A stretch of 64,000 bases of DNA, from positions 3,495,501 to 3,559,500 of the forward strand of contig NZ_JACCFP010000001.1 in NCBI RefSeq assembly GCF_013410655.1, written 5' to 3'. This stretch comes from Nocardioides thalensis. Lineage in GTDB: Bacteria > Actinomycetota > Actinomycetes > Propionibacteriales > Nocardioidaceae. A program made the position numbers and the translations under genes. The notes beneath the pieces were generated by a model. It was given only the letters and a program-made list of their open reading frames with translations. It ran no database searches and was not told the origin of the DNA. Positions 10,186-18,112 of the stretch are shown piece by piece (within the stretch, counting starts at the first letter, position 1; each line of letters begins with the position of its first letter).

Positions 10186-11784
10186 TCAGGGACGATAGAG
10201 CTCGGAGAGCTGGAGGATCGGTACGCCGCTGCCGCTCCAGACGGCGACAGGGATCTTGAGACCCGGGCTCTCGTCCAGCACCTCGCGGAAAGCACCGCAG
10301 TCGACCAGGTGGTCGCCGAGCGGCACGCGGTAACCGACCGTGATCACGCCGCTGCAGGCGGAGACCGCCGGCAGCTCGACGCGGATCCGCTCGCCGTCGG
10401 TGCCCGACCGGCCGGGATCGAACCATGTCACCCCGGCTCGGTCCATCAGGAGCCAGCCGATGTCGGGGTTGGGGTCGGGGCATCCCTCTCTCGGGCGCGG
10501 CTCACCCATGCCGGGGTCGCACGGAAGAGAGGCCGCCTTGTCCCGGTGCGACGAGCCGGGCGCGTCGACGGATTCGAGGATCGCCTCGGTCAGCGCGCGC
10601 TCGGGTGTCACCACCCACACCGCTGTCCGTTGGTCGGCCGAGTACACGAACCCGCCCCACGTCGTGAACCCCTCGCCCTCGTCGCGGACTACCTCGCCCG
10701 GGCCGTGGGCCGGATCGAACGTGGCGGCGCCGTAGAACGCGAGTGCGGTCCGGTAGGCGCAGGCATCTTCCTCCTCCGGTCCGTAGACCTGGAACGTCCC
10801 GCCGTCCTCGTCGTCCCAGACGCAGGTGAACTCACGCCAGTCGGCCGGCACTCTCCCGACGGTGACGCCACGCTCGACGATCACCTGCTCGTCGGCCACC
10901 TTGATCGGCGTGGGCGGCCAGGTGCCGGCGTCGTAGAGCTCGCGGTCACCCAGGGGCTCGTCGAGGTGGAGCGTGACGGGGACGGGTGCCCTGCCCATGC
11001 AGTGCGCTCCACCGACGATCGCCTGGCTCGACATCGTGACCAGCACCCGGTCGTCGTGCTCGGAGATCACGGGCTCGTCGAGGTGAGGCCGCGGGTCGCG
11101 GGCACTGGAGCACTGCCTCTCGTTGACGAGCACAGTGACCTCGGTGGCCGCCGGGTCGACGCCGTCCTTCGGAGCGCTGACCTCGACCTGTGCACGCCCG
11201 TCGGGCAGGGCGACAGACAGGTCGCGACAGTCGCCCCAGGACGTCACATGCAGGTCGGCGTCCTTGCGCTGGAGCTGCACGTAGTCGCCGTCCTCGCCCG
11301 GTCCGTCGACCGACCACTCCCCGACCCCGACGACGGCCTCCTCGTCGTCACCGGCGAGCACGACGTAGGGCACGTCCTCGAACCCGTGCTCGCGCAGGGC
11401 CTCGGGCGCGTCCATCGGCGCCTCGTGGAGCAGGTTCGCGAATGCCGCCCGGACCTCGCCCTCGTCGACCTCTCCTCCGGACCCGTCCGCCATCGCCGCC
11501 ACCGGCCAGCTCCAGCCGTCGACGCAGGTCACCTCGATCTCCTGGTACCACTCCGGACCAGGGGTCGGGCCCACCGGCTGCGGGCGTTGGCCGTCCCCGC
11601 CGCTCGCGATCACGGCGGTCGGCACGACCACCGCCACGACGGCGGCAGCGGCTCCCGCCACGGCGGTACGGCGGCGCCGTACCTTCAGCCGCCGGCGGGC
11701 GCCGTCGGCGAGGCCGGCGGTCCCCGGCGCGTCCCCGGCCCCGCGCTCCAGCGCGGCTCGCAGCTGCTCGTCGAAGTCACTCAT
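10186..11784 (-). CDS. Membrane-anchored partner of the SigE-family sigma factor
   Basis: 532 residues: a short basic cytosolic tail (1-36, ending RRRLKVRRRRT), one transmembrane helix (about 37-60) and a large outside domain rich in Asp, Gly, Trp and Cys that I do not recognise. It is translated right after the sigma factor (8-nt overlap), the usual place of an anti-sigma factor. However, the cytosolic part is very short and lacks the zinc motif HxxxCxxC of classical anti-sigma factors. It may sense an outside signal or simply be co-expressed. Start chosen at ATG 11784 (MSDFDEQLRAAL), where the family-typical N-terminus begins. No function is proven. Confidence 0.72.
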   Translation of the reverse strand: MSDFDEQLRAALERGAGDAPGTAGLADGARRRLKVRRRRTAVAGAAAAVVAVVVPTAVIASGGDGQRPQPVGPTPGPEWYQEIEVTCVDGWSWPVAAMADGSGGEVDEGEVRAAFANLLHEAPMDAPEALREHGFEDVPYVVLAGDDEEAVVGVGEWSVDGPGEDGDYVQLQRKDADLHVTSWGDCRDLSVALPDGRAQVEVSAPKDGVDPAATEVTVLVNERQCSSARDPRPHLDEPVISEHDDRVLVTMSSQAIVGGAHCMGRAPVPVTLHLDEPLGDRELYDAGTWPPTPIKVADEQVIVERGVTVGRVPADWREFTCVWDDEDGGTFQVYGPEEEDACAYRTALAFYGAATFDPAHGPGEVVRDEGEGFTTWGGFVYSADQRTAVWVVTPERALTEAILESVDAPGSSHRDKAASLPCDPGMGEPRPREGCPDPNPDIGWLLMDRAGVTWFDPGRSGTDGERIRVELPAVSACSGVITVGYRVPLGDHLVDCGAFREVLDESPGLKIPVAVWSGSGVPILQLSELYRP

Positions 11785-12289
11785 CGCGGCCTCCCCACCC
11801 TTCCCGCAGCACGGCGATGCCGCGCGACACCCGCGAGCGGACCGTGCCCTCACGGACGCCTGTCAGCGCGGCGATCTCGTCGTACTCGAGCTGCTCGTAG
11901 TAGCGCAGCACCACCGCCGTCCGCTGCGCCTCGGGCAGCGCCTGGCAGGCGGCCCACAGGCGCTGCCGCTCGTCATGCTGCGTGCCGCCGCCCGGACCGT
12001 CCACCACCTCACCGGTGTGCACGTCAGCGGCAGGCGACTCGCGCCTGCGGAACTTTCGCCACCAGGAGTGGTGCGCGTTGACGACCATCCGGCGGACGTA
12101 GGCGTCGACGTCGTCGGCCTGCGTGATCCGGTCCCAGCGCGGCAGCGCACGGGACAGCGCGTCCTGCACGACGTCCTCGGCGTCCGCGGCGTTGCCGGTC
12201 AGCACGAACGCGAGCCGCAGCAGCGCCGGGCCGCGCGCCGCGACCCAGTCGTCGAACGCGGGCACGGCCGTCCCGGCCTGCTCGGTCAC
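11777..12289 (-). CDS. SigE-family RNA polymerase sigma factor
   Basis: 170 residues, the usual size for the SigE (ECF) family common in actinobacteria. Region 2 spans about 15-80 (LRLAFVLTGNAADAEDVVQ, then DVDAYVRRMVVNAHHSWWR). Region 4 spans about 110-165 (LPEAQRTAVVLRYYEQL, then EGTVRSRVSRGIAVLRE, the DNA-recognition helix). It should direct RNA polymerase to a small stress regulon. GTG at 12289 is chosen because a GGAGG sits 5 bp upstream; GTG at 12292 is almost equivalent. It overlaps the next gene by 8 nt and diverges from the mycothiol-isomerase-like gene. Confidence 0.88.
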   Translation of the reverse strand: MTEQAGTAVPAFDDWVAARGPALLRLAFVLTGNAADAEDVVQDALSRALPRWDRITQADDVDAYVRRMVVNAHHSWWRKFRRRESPAADVHTGEVVDGPGGGTQHDERQRLWAACQALPEAQRTAVVLRYYEQLEYDEIAALTGVREGTVRSRVSRGIAVLREGWGGRDE

Positions 12290-12425
12290 CACTGCCTCCA
12301 CACTCGTACGACGCTCGGTCCGCCGATCGTGTTGCGAACCGGCAGCGACCAGCGTGGCAGCATCTCGACGTACGCCGACCGCGAAACCGCTGCCGCACGG
12401 CGGCAACCGTTGCGACGATCCCGCC

Positions 12426-13097
12426 ATGGACTGGATCCGGCTGCTCGACGACGCGACCTCGGACTTCGCCCGCGTGCTCGACGAGGGCGATCTCTCGGCC
12501 GACGTGCCGGCGTGCCCGGGCTGGACGCTCGCCGACCTCGGCGAGCACCTCCGCTGGACCCACCTGTGGGCCGCGCACGCGGTCACGGACGGCAACCCGC
12601 ACGGCGACCCCGCCCCGGGCGGGCTCGACCGGGAGACGCTCGTGCCGGGCTATCGCAAGGCGGCCGCCCACCTGCTCGAGGTGCTCGCGACGAGCGCGCC
12701 GGACGCGCCGGCGTGGACCTTCGGGCCCGAGCAGGCGGCCGGGTTCTGGCGCCGACGCCAGGTGCACGAGACGACGATGCACCTCTACGACGCGCTGTCC
12801 TCGCAGGGACGCTCCGACGCGTGGAGCATCGCGCCGGAGCTCGCCTGGGACGGAGTCGAGGAGGTGGCGAGCGTCTTCTACCCGCGCCAGGTTCGGCTCG
12901 GCAGGACCGAGCCGCTGCCGGGGACGCTCCGGCTCGTCGCGACGGACGTCGAGGCCGACCCGGTTGTCGTCGGCAACGCCGGCCCCGTGGCGACGCTGGA
13001 AGGGCAAGCGGCGCAGGTGCTGCTGCAGGTCTGGAAGCGGGCGCCGGTCGACGACCCCACGGCCGCCGCGCTGGTCGCGACCCGCATCACGCCGTAG
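12426..13097 (+). CDS. Maleylpyruvate-isomerase/mycothiol-dependent (DinB-like) protein
   Basis: 223 residues. The N-terminal four-helix DinB-like domain (1-150) has the metal-ligand pattern of the mycothiol-dependent isomerases: WTHLW near residue 47 and VHETTMHLYDA near 115, with ACPGWTLADLGEHL near 30 typical of the TIGR03083 family. The C-terminal part resembles an SCP2-like domain. Such proteins bind a metal and use mycothiol, the actinobacterial thiol, for isomerisation or detoxification; the substrate here is unknown. ATG at 12426 has no clear Shine-Dalgarno. The gene diverges from the SigE-family sigma factor, so the two may share a regulatory region. Confidence 0.82.
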   Translation: MDWIRLLDDATSDFARVLDEGDLSADVPACPGWTLADLGEHLRWTHLWAAHAVTDGNPHGDPAPGGLDRETLVPGYRKAAAHLLEVLATSAPDAPAWTFGPEQAAGFWRRRQVHETTMHLYDALSSQGRSDAWSIAPELAWDGVEEVASVFYPRQVRLGRTEPLPGTLRLVATDVEADPVVVGNAGPVATLEGQAAQVLLQVWKRAPVDDPTAAALVATRITP

Positions 13098-13109
13098 CGG
13101 CCGGGCCCT

Positions 13110-13775
13110 TCAGTCAGCGACGAACCGCGCGTCGACCGAGGCCGAGACCTCGATGTCCTCCGGCGCGAGCTCGAGCTCGCCGCCGCCCCCGGCCTTGCCG
13201 GCGCGGGCGTACGCCGCCTCGGCGCCTCCGTGGGGGTGGAGGCCCTCGCCGAGCATGCCCGCGTCGGCGATCGCCACGGGTCGCACCTTGCCGAGGCCGA
13301 GCGCGTCGGCGTACTCCTGCGCACGTGCGGCGGCGTCCTGCACCGCCCTCGCGCGGACCGTGCGCACCAGCTCCTGGCGGTGCTTCTCGGTCAGCGCCCA
13401 GGTGACGCCGTCGAGGGTGAAGCCGGCGGTCCGCTCGACGTGGCGGCCGACCCAGCGACTGAGAGCCGCGAAGTCACGGAACTTCACCTCGACGCCGACG
13501 CTGGCGTGGTGGACGAGCGGGAGCACCTTGCCGTCCTGGTTCCACGGGCGCTGCGCCCAGGTGCGCACGTGCTGGGTGGACCACCACGTGACCGGCCCGT
13601 TGTCCGGGTCGTGCAGCTCGGCGACCGACGCCTTCACGGCCTCCAGGTCGCGCACCACCCGCTCGTAGACCGGCTGCATCTGCGGGCCTTCGAACCCGAG
13701 CTGGGCGCGGACGGTGCCCCGCTCGGGTGGCTGGAACGCGCTGAACGCGCCGCGGACGATGAGCTCGGTCGCCAT
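13110..13775 (-). CDS. SIMPL-domain (DUF541) protein
   Basis: 221 residues starting MATELIVRGAFSAF, then a SIMPL-like core (VRTVRARAVQDAAARAQEYADALGLGKVRPVAIADAG). These proteins bind related envelope or signalling proteins; their general function is poorly known. There is no signal peptide, so it is probably cytosolic. A -10-like TAGCCT (13787-13782 on the minus strand) lies 6 bp before the ATG, suggesting a leaderless transcript. It converges with the mycothiol-isomerase-like gene 12 bp away and follows the truA/methyltransferase pair by 18 bp. Confidence 0.82.
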   Translation of the reverse strand: MATELIVRGAFSAFQPPERGTVRAQLGFEGPQMQPVYERVVRDLEAVKASVAELHDPDNGPVTWWSTQHVRTWAQRPWNQDGKVLPLVHHASVGVEVKFRDFAALSRWVGRHVERTAGFTLDGVTWALTEKHRQELVRTVRARAVQDAAARAQEYADALGLGKVRPVAIADAGMLGEGLHPHGGAEAAYARAGKAGGGGELELAPEDIEVSASVDARFVAD

Positions 13776-13781
13776 GCCGGG

Positions 13782-13787
13782 AGGCTA
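13782..13787 (-). promoter_or_regulatory. -10 hexamer, leaderless SIMPL gene
   Basis: TAGCCT on the minus strand, 6 bp upstream of the ATG at 13775, so the transcript should begin at or next to the start codon. No good -35 is visible. Confidence 0.4.
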
Positions 13788-13793
13788 GACGAC

Positions 13794-14396
13794 TCAGCTC
13801 GCGGTGCGGGTCTCCAGCACCCGGAAGCCCTTCGCGCTCGCGAGCCGGTGCGTCGGGTAGCCCTGCTCACCGAGCCAGCGCTGGAGCGAGTCGGCGCCGA
13901 GGTTCTTGCCGACCACCATCACCGCGCGACCACCGGGGGCGAGGCGGGGCAGCCACGTCAGCAGCAGCTCGTGGAGCGCGGCCTTGCCGATGCGGATCGG
14001 CGGGTTCGACCAGATCTCGTCGTAGTCCCAGGCCGCGTCGACCTCGTCGGGGTGCAGAGCCGTGAACCGCTCCCCGACGCCGAGCCGCTCCGCGTTCTCG
14101 CGGGCGAGGAGCAGCGCGCGGCGGTTGACGTCGACAGCGGTGACCTGCGCGTGCGGGGCCGCGAGAGCGCACGCGAGGCCGATCACGCCGTACCCGCAGC
14201 CGAGGTCGAGGATCCGCCCGCCGTGGGGCGGATCGGTCTCGCGGAACAGCACCGACGTGCCGATGTCGAGGCGGCCCTTGGCGAAGACACCGGTGCCGCT
14301 GTCGATCGCGAGCTCGTGCCCCCAGACGTCGGCCGTGACCGGGGCCCGCTCGAACGGGACCGACGGGTCGGCGGAGAAGTAGTGGTCGTCGGTCAT
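13794..14396 (-). CDS. RsmC-like class I methyltransferase
   Basis: 200 residues with a single SAM-binding Rossmann fold: motif I ILDLGCGYGVIGL near 62, then VTAVDVNRRAL, and the N6/N2-methyltransferase signature NPPIR near 130. NPPI(R) after the Rossmann core is typical of the catalytic domain of RsmC/RlmG, which methylate guanine N2 in rRNA. Unlike E. coli RsmC, it has no N-terminal pseudo-catalytic domain, as in many actinobacterial homologues. Its ATG overlaps the truA stop by 4 nt (ATGA), which ties it to RNA modification. Confidence 0.82.
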   Translation of the reverse strand: MTDDHYFSADPSVPFERAPVTADVWGHELAIDSGTGVFAKGRLDIGTSVLFRETDPPHGGRILDLGCGYGVIGLACALAAPHAQVTAVDVNRRALLLARENAERLGVGERFTALHPDEVDAAWDYDEIWSNPPIRIGKAALHELLLTWLPRLAPGGRAVMVVGKNLGADSLQRWLGEQGYPTHRLASAKGFRVLETRTAS

Positions 14397-15220
14397 CCGG
14401 CCGTCTCCGGCTCCGGGGCCGTGCGCATCGCCGACGTCTGCTCGACCCGCGCGGCGAGCTCGGCGTCGGCTGGGTAGGCGACCTCCTCGAGCGTCAGGCC
14501 GTGCGCGTGGACCACGACCACGGCCGGGTCGCGCTGCTGCGCGGTGAGGATCTCCCCCGCCCAGGCCGGGTCGCGCCGCCCCTCGCCGACGGCGATCAGG
14601 CAGCCGACGAGCGCGCGGACCATCGAGTGGCAGAACGCGTCGGCACGGACCCGCCCGACGGCGACGCCGTCGGCGTCACGGCTCCAGTCGAGGTCGAGCA
14701 GGGTGCGGATCGTCGTCGCGCCCTCTCGTCGCTTGCAGAACGCAGCGAAGTCGTGGAGCCCGACCAGGTGGGAGGCGGCCGCGTTCATCGCGTCGAGGTC
14801 GAGCGGCCGCGGGTGGGTGAGCACGTAGCGGCGGCGGAGCGGGTCGACGACGTCGGGGTGGTCCGCGATCCGGTAGGCGTAGCGCCGCCACAGCGCGGCG
14901 AAGCGGGCGTCGAACCCGTCCGGCGCCGCGGCGACCCGGTGGACCCGGACGTCCGGCGGGAGGACGCCGTTGACGCGGCGTGCGAGCCGCTCGGGCTCGA
15001 CGTCGACGCCGTCGGGGAGGTCGCAGTGCGCCACCTGGCCGCGGGCGTGGACGCCGGCGTCGGTGCGGCCCGCGCACACCACGCGCAGGGTCTCCGGCGG
15101 CAGGCGCAGCACAGTGTGGAGCGCGGCCGTCAGCTCGCCCTGCACCGACCGCAGGTGCGGCTGCATCGCCCACCCGTGGAAGTCGGTGCCGTCGTAGGCG
15201 AGGTCGATCCGGATCCGCAC
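14393..15220 (-). CDS. truA: tRNA pseudouridine synthase A
   Basis: 275 residues, the normal size. It converts uridines 38-40 in the anticodon arm of tRNAs to pseudouridine. The catalytic Asp54 lies in GRTDAGVHARGQ. Other family blocks are YDGTDFHGW (9-17), RRYAYRI near 135, and DAFCHSMVRALVG near 225. GTG at 15220 is preceded 6 bp upstream by GAGACT, a -10-like hexamer (15232-15227), consistent with a leaderless start. The methyltransferase follows, coupled by an ATGA overlap. Confidence 0.95.
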   Translation of the reverse strand: MRIRIDLAYDGTDFHGWAMQPHLRSVQGELTAALHTVLRLPPETLRVVCAGRTDAGVHARGQVAHCDLPDGVDVEPERLARRVNGVLPPDVRVHRVAAAPDGFDARFAALWRRYAYRIADHPDVVDPLRRRYVLTHPRPLDLDAMNAAASHLVGLHDFAAFCKRREGATTIRTLLDLDWSRDADGVAVGRVRADAFCHSMVRALVGCLIAVGEGRRDPAWAGEILTAQQRDPAVVVVHAHGLTLEEVAYPADAELAARVEQTSAMRTAPEPETAG

Positions 15221-15241
15221 CGGTCCAGTCTCGCAGGGGAC

Positions 15242-16177
15242 TCAGGCCTCGGACGTGGCCGGGAGGTCCGAGCGCCGCGGCGGGTCCGCTCCGGGCCGGC
15301 TCACGGTGACGGCAGCGCACCGCGCGGCATGCCGCAGCGCGGCCGACCACTCGTCGGCGTCGAGCGCCGCGAGTCGAGCCCGGCCGCCCGCGCCGAGCGC
15401 CGGCCACAGCGCGTCGAGCAGGCCGGCGCCGAACGTGTCGCCCGCCCCGATCGTGTCCACGACGTCGACCGGTTCGGAGTCGACAGCTCCCGCTCCTACG
15501 CCGGCCTCGCCGGCGACGTGCCAGGTCGCGCCGTCCGCCCCCCGCGTGACGACCACGGCCACCGGTCCCAGGCCGAGGAGGGCGACCGAGGACTCCTCGA
15601 CGGAGCGGTCGGGCCACAGCGCGAGCAGGTCCTCGTCGGACGCCTTCACCAGGTCGGTGCGCCGCACCATCGCCTGCACCCGGGTGACGACCTCGCGGCC
15701 GGTGCCGGTCAGGCTGGGGCGTGCGTTGAGGTCGTAGGTGACCGTCGTGCGGGAGCGGACCTCGTCGACCAGCGCGAGCACGTCGTCGGCGCCGGGCGGC
15801 AGCACCGGTGCGAGGGAGCAGACGTGCAGGACGTGCGGCGCGCCGGCGGCGACCGGGCCGAGCCGCCACGTCACGTCGAAGTCGTACGTCGCCGCGCCGT
15901 CGTCACCGATCCGCGCGGTCGCGACGGACGTGTGGTCGAGAGCGTGCGGGTCGCCGGCCGGCGCGACGCCCTCGGCCGCGAGATGAGCGTCGAGCAGGCG
16001 ACCCCGCGCGTCGTCGCCGTACGCCGTCGCGAGCCGGACCGGCCGCTCGAGCCGCGCGAGCGCGACGGCGGCGTTGGCCGCGCTGCCGCCCGGTCGCTCG
16101 GTGATCGCGCCGTCGGGCGCGACCACCGCGTCGACGAGGGTCTCGCCCACCACCAGGGCTCCGGCAACGCTGGACAC
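15242..16177 (-). CDS. PfkB-family carbohydrate kinase
   Basis: 311 residues of the ribokinase/PfkB superfamily, similar in pattern to bacterial fructokinases. N-terminal signature RPGGSAANAAVALARL (near 28) and C-terminal signature DTIGAGDTFGAGLLDA with the catalytic Asp (near 245). It phosphorylates a sugar or nucleoside with ATP; the substrate is not determined. GTG at 16177 is chosen because GGAGAG lies about 8 bp upstream and the family N-terminus (ALVVGETLVDAVV) follows directly. No transporter is adjacent. It diverges from the envelope-type operon at 16311. Confidence 0.87.
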   Translation of the reverse strand: MSSVAGALVVGETLVDAVVAPDGAITERPGGSAANAAVALARLERPVRLATAYGDDARGRLLDAHLAAEGVAPAGDPHALDHTSVATARIGDDGAATYDFDVTWRLGPVAAGAPHVLHVCSLAPVLPPGADDVLALVDEVRSRTTVTYDLNARPSLTGTGREVVTRVQAMVRRTDLVKASDEDLLALWPDRSVEESSVALLGLGPVAVVVTRGADGATWHVAGEAGVGAGAVDSEPVDVVDTIGAGDTFGAGLLDALWPALGAGGRARLAALDADEWSAALRHAARCAAVTVSRPGADPPRRSDLPATSEA

Positions 16178-16310
16178 GGCGCCACTCTCCCATCCCCGAC
16201 CCAGTGCGGCGCCCGTTTGGCGACACGCCCGAGCCCGGGGTCGTCGTCGATATGTGCTGGGCGTTCCGGGGTACCGGGCGATGAACACACACGACGACAT
16301 TGGGGGAAGC

Positions 16311-17048
16311 ATGACGACCACGCATCACCCGCAGAGTCCCGGCAGCCCGACCACGGCCTACGGGAGCCAGGACACCAGCGCCAAGGAGACGGCCCAGCAG
16401 GCGGCGGGCACCGCGGCCGAGGAAGGCAAGCGGGTCGCCGGCGTCGCTCGCGACGAGGCTCGCCACGTGGCCTCCGAGGCCACCACCCAGGCCCGCAACC
16501 TGCTCTCCGACGCGACCGCCGAGGTCGAGCAGCAGTCGCGGGTCCAGAAGGACCGGCTCGCAGGGACGGTCCGCACGTTCGGCGACGACCTCGACCGGAT
16601 GGCCACGAGCGGCTCCGGCCTCGCCGCCGAGCTCGCTGGCGAGCTCTCCCAGCGCGCCAAGTCGCTCTCGACCCAGCTCGAGAGCAAGGAGCCGAGCGAG
16701 CTCCTCGACGGCGTGCGCACATACGCCCGCGAGCACCCCGGCACGTTCCTCCTCGGCGCCCTCGCGGCCGGGCTGGTCGCCGGGCGGCTCGCCCGCGGCG
16801 CCAAGGAGGCCACGTCGAGCAACGGCAGCACCACACAGGTGAGCGCATCCGGGTCGGCGCCGGTACCGCCACCGCCGAGCACGTCGGCGACGCCGGCCAC
16901 GCCGGCCACGCCGTCGGCGTACGACACTCCGTCCGCGGCCGGCACCGCGACCGGCGACCCGATCTCGGGCCCGGCGTCCGGTCCCGAGGCCGGCTACGGA
17001 TCGCGTCCTCCGGCCCCGGAGTCCACCGAGGCAGGGGGCTGGCGATGA
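16311..17048 (+). CDS. Ala/Glu-rich stress-type membrane-associated protein
   Basis: 245 residues. Residues 1-140 are rich in Ala, Glu, Gln, Arg and Thr with amphipathic helices (TAAEEGKRVAGVARDEARHV), resembling LEA/CsbD-like or apolipoprotein-like helical proteins. One hydrophobic segment follows (TFLLGALAAGLVAGRLA, near 145-165), then a disordered tail of Pro, Ser, Thr and Ala. It is probably a membrane-tethered envelope protein of unknown function. ATG at 16311 is preceded by GGGGGAAG. It is first in a three-gene operon and overlaps the next gene by 4 nt. Confidence 0.68.
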   Translation: MTTTHHPQSPGSPTTAYGSQDTSAKETAQQAAGTAAEEGKRVAGVARDEARHVASEATTQARNLLSDATAEVEQQSRVQKDRLAGTVRTFGDDLDRMATSGSGLAAELAGELSQRAKSLSTQLESKEPSELLDGVRTYAREHPGTFLLGALAAGLVAGRLARGAKEATSSNGSTTQVSASGSAPVPPPPSTSATPATPATPSAYDTPSAAGTATGDPISGPASGPEAGYGSRPPAPESTEAGGWR

Positions 17049-17476
17049 CCCTCCACGACCACCGCGACCCGGCGGCGGGGGCGGACACGGACAGCACGAC
17101 CACCCGGTCGCTGGGCGACATCGTCGGGGACATCACCCACGACATGAGCACCCTCGTCCACCAGGAGATCGACCTGGCGAAGGCGGAGCTCAAGCAACAG
17201 GCGACGCGCGCCGGCAAGGGAGCCGGGATGTTCGGGGGTGCCGGCGTCGCCGGCTTCCTCACCCTGCTGTTCCTCTCGCTCGCGGCGACGTACCTGCTCG
17301 ACAACTGGATGCCGGTGGAGCTCGCCGCGCTGATCGTTGCCCTCGTCTGGGCGGCGACGGCAGCGGTCCTGGCCCTGCGCGGCAAGAAGGAGATCCAGCA
17401 GACGGAACCGCAGCTCCCGGTCACGCAGCACTCATTGAAGGAGGACGTCCAGTGGGCACGAGCACAGAAGAGCTGA
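17045..17476 (+). CDS. Phage-holin-family (Holin-X, DUF1469) membrane protein
   Basis: 143 residues: an amphipathic N-terminal part (SLGDIVGDITHDMSTLVHQE, then IDLAKAELK), then two transmembrane helices (about 65-85 and 92-112) and a charged tail. This is the common bacterial phage_holin_3_6 fold. Despite the name there is no lysis cassette here, and these chromosomal homologues are thought to act in envelope stress. The ATG overlaps the previous stop (ATGA), and the last 25 nt overlap the DUF3618 gene. Confidence 0.82.
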   Translation: MTLHDHRDPAAGADTDSTTTRSLGDIVGDITHDMSTLVHQEIDLAKAELKQQATRAGKGAGMFGGAGVAGFLTLLFLSLAATYLLDNWMPVELAALIVALVWAATAAVLALRGKKEIQQTEPQLPVTQHSLKEDVQWARAQKS

Positions 17477-18033
17477 CGATGAGGGAGCGGGAGATCGCAG
17501 CGACGCGCAGCTCCCTCTCCCGGGACCTCGACGAGCTGAGCGACAAGGTGAGCCCGAGTCGGGTCGTGCACCGCCGCACCGAGGCCGCGAAGGGCAAGCT
17601 GACGTCGGTGCGCGACAAGGTGATGGGCAGCGCGTCCGATGCCCAGCACCGTGCGGCGTCGGCGACCGGGTCGGTGGGCGACTCGGTGAGCGGTACGGCG
17701 CAGCAGGCGGTCGGCACCGTGCAGTCGAAGACCGAGGGCAACCCACTGGTCGCGGGCGCCGTCGCCTTCGGTGCCGGCATGCTCCTGTCGTCGCTGCTGC
17801 CGGCGAGCGCGCGCGAGACCCAGGCGGCGCAGCGCGCCGTCGACGCGGCGAAGGACTCCGGCCTCGTCGACGAGGCGAAGGCCGCGGGCCAGGAGATGAA
17901 GGACCATCTCCAGGACTCGGCGCAGCAGGCCGCCGAGGAGATCAAGTCCACCGGCGCCGACGCCGCGCAGCACGTCAAGGAGGAGGGACAGTCCTCCGCC
18001 GAGACCGTGAAGTCGGAGGCGCAGTCCGGCTGA
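17452..18033 (+). CDS. DUF3618-domain protein
   Basis: 193 residues. The N-terminal DUF3618 block includes REREIAATRSSLSRDLDEL (residues 11-29). A hydrophobic segment (LVAGAVAFGAGMLLSSLL, near 100-118) follows, then a long Ala/Glu/Lys-rich helical tail much like the first protein of the operon. GTG at 17452 has AAGGAGG 7 bp upstream and lies inside the holin-like gene. DUF3618 and phage_holin_3_6 genes travel together in many actinobacteria, which supports a shared envelope-related job, not yet defined. Confidence 0.82.
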   Translation: MGTSTEELTMREREIAATRSSLSRDLDELSDKVSPSRVVHRRTEAAKGKLTSVRDKVMGSASDAQHRAASATGSVGDSVSGTAQQAVGTVQSKTEGNPLVAGAVAFGAGMLLSSLLPASARETQAAQRAVDAAKDSGLVDEAKAAGQEMKDHLQDSAQQAAEEIKSTGADAAQHVKEEGQSSAETVKSEAQSG

Positions 18034-18058
18034 ACCACCAGGGGAACGAGGGGTAGGA

Positions 18059-18094
18059 CCGGCGCCGCCGGGGCTCGTGCCTCGGCGGCGCCGG
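18059..18094 (+). terminator. 12-bp GC hairpin ending the DUF3618 operon
   Basis: A perfect 12-bp stem (18059-18070 with 18083-18094) around a 12-nt loop, 25 bp after the DUF3618 stop. The -10-like hexamer of the next gene follows at 18100-18105, so the hairpin is more likely a terminator than part of a leader. No T-run. Confidence 0.6.
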
Positions 18095-18112
18095 CGCGTC
18101 ATACTTCCCCTC

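Noticed and set aside
17045..17476. Prophage lysis cassette suggested by the holin-like protein
   Set aside because: No endolysin, spanin or phage structural genes nearby; the family is chromosomal in actinobacteria.
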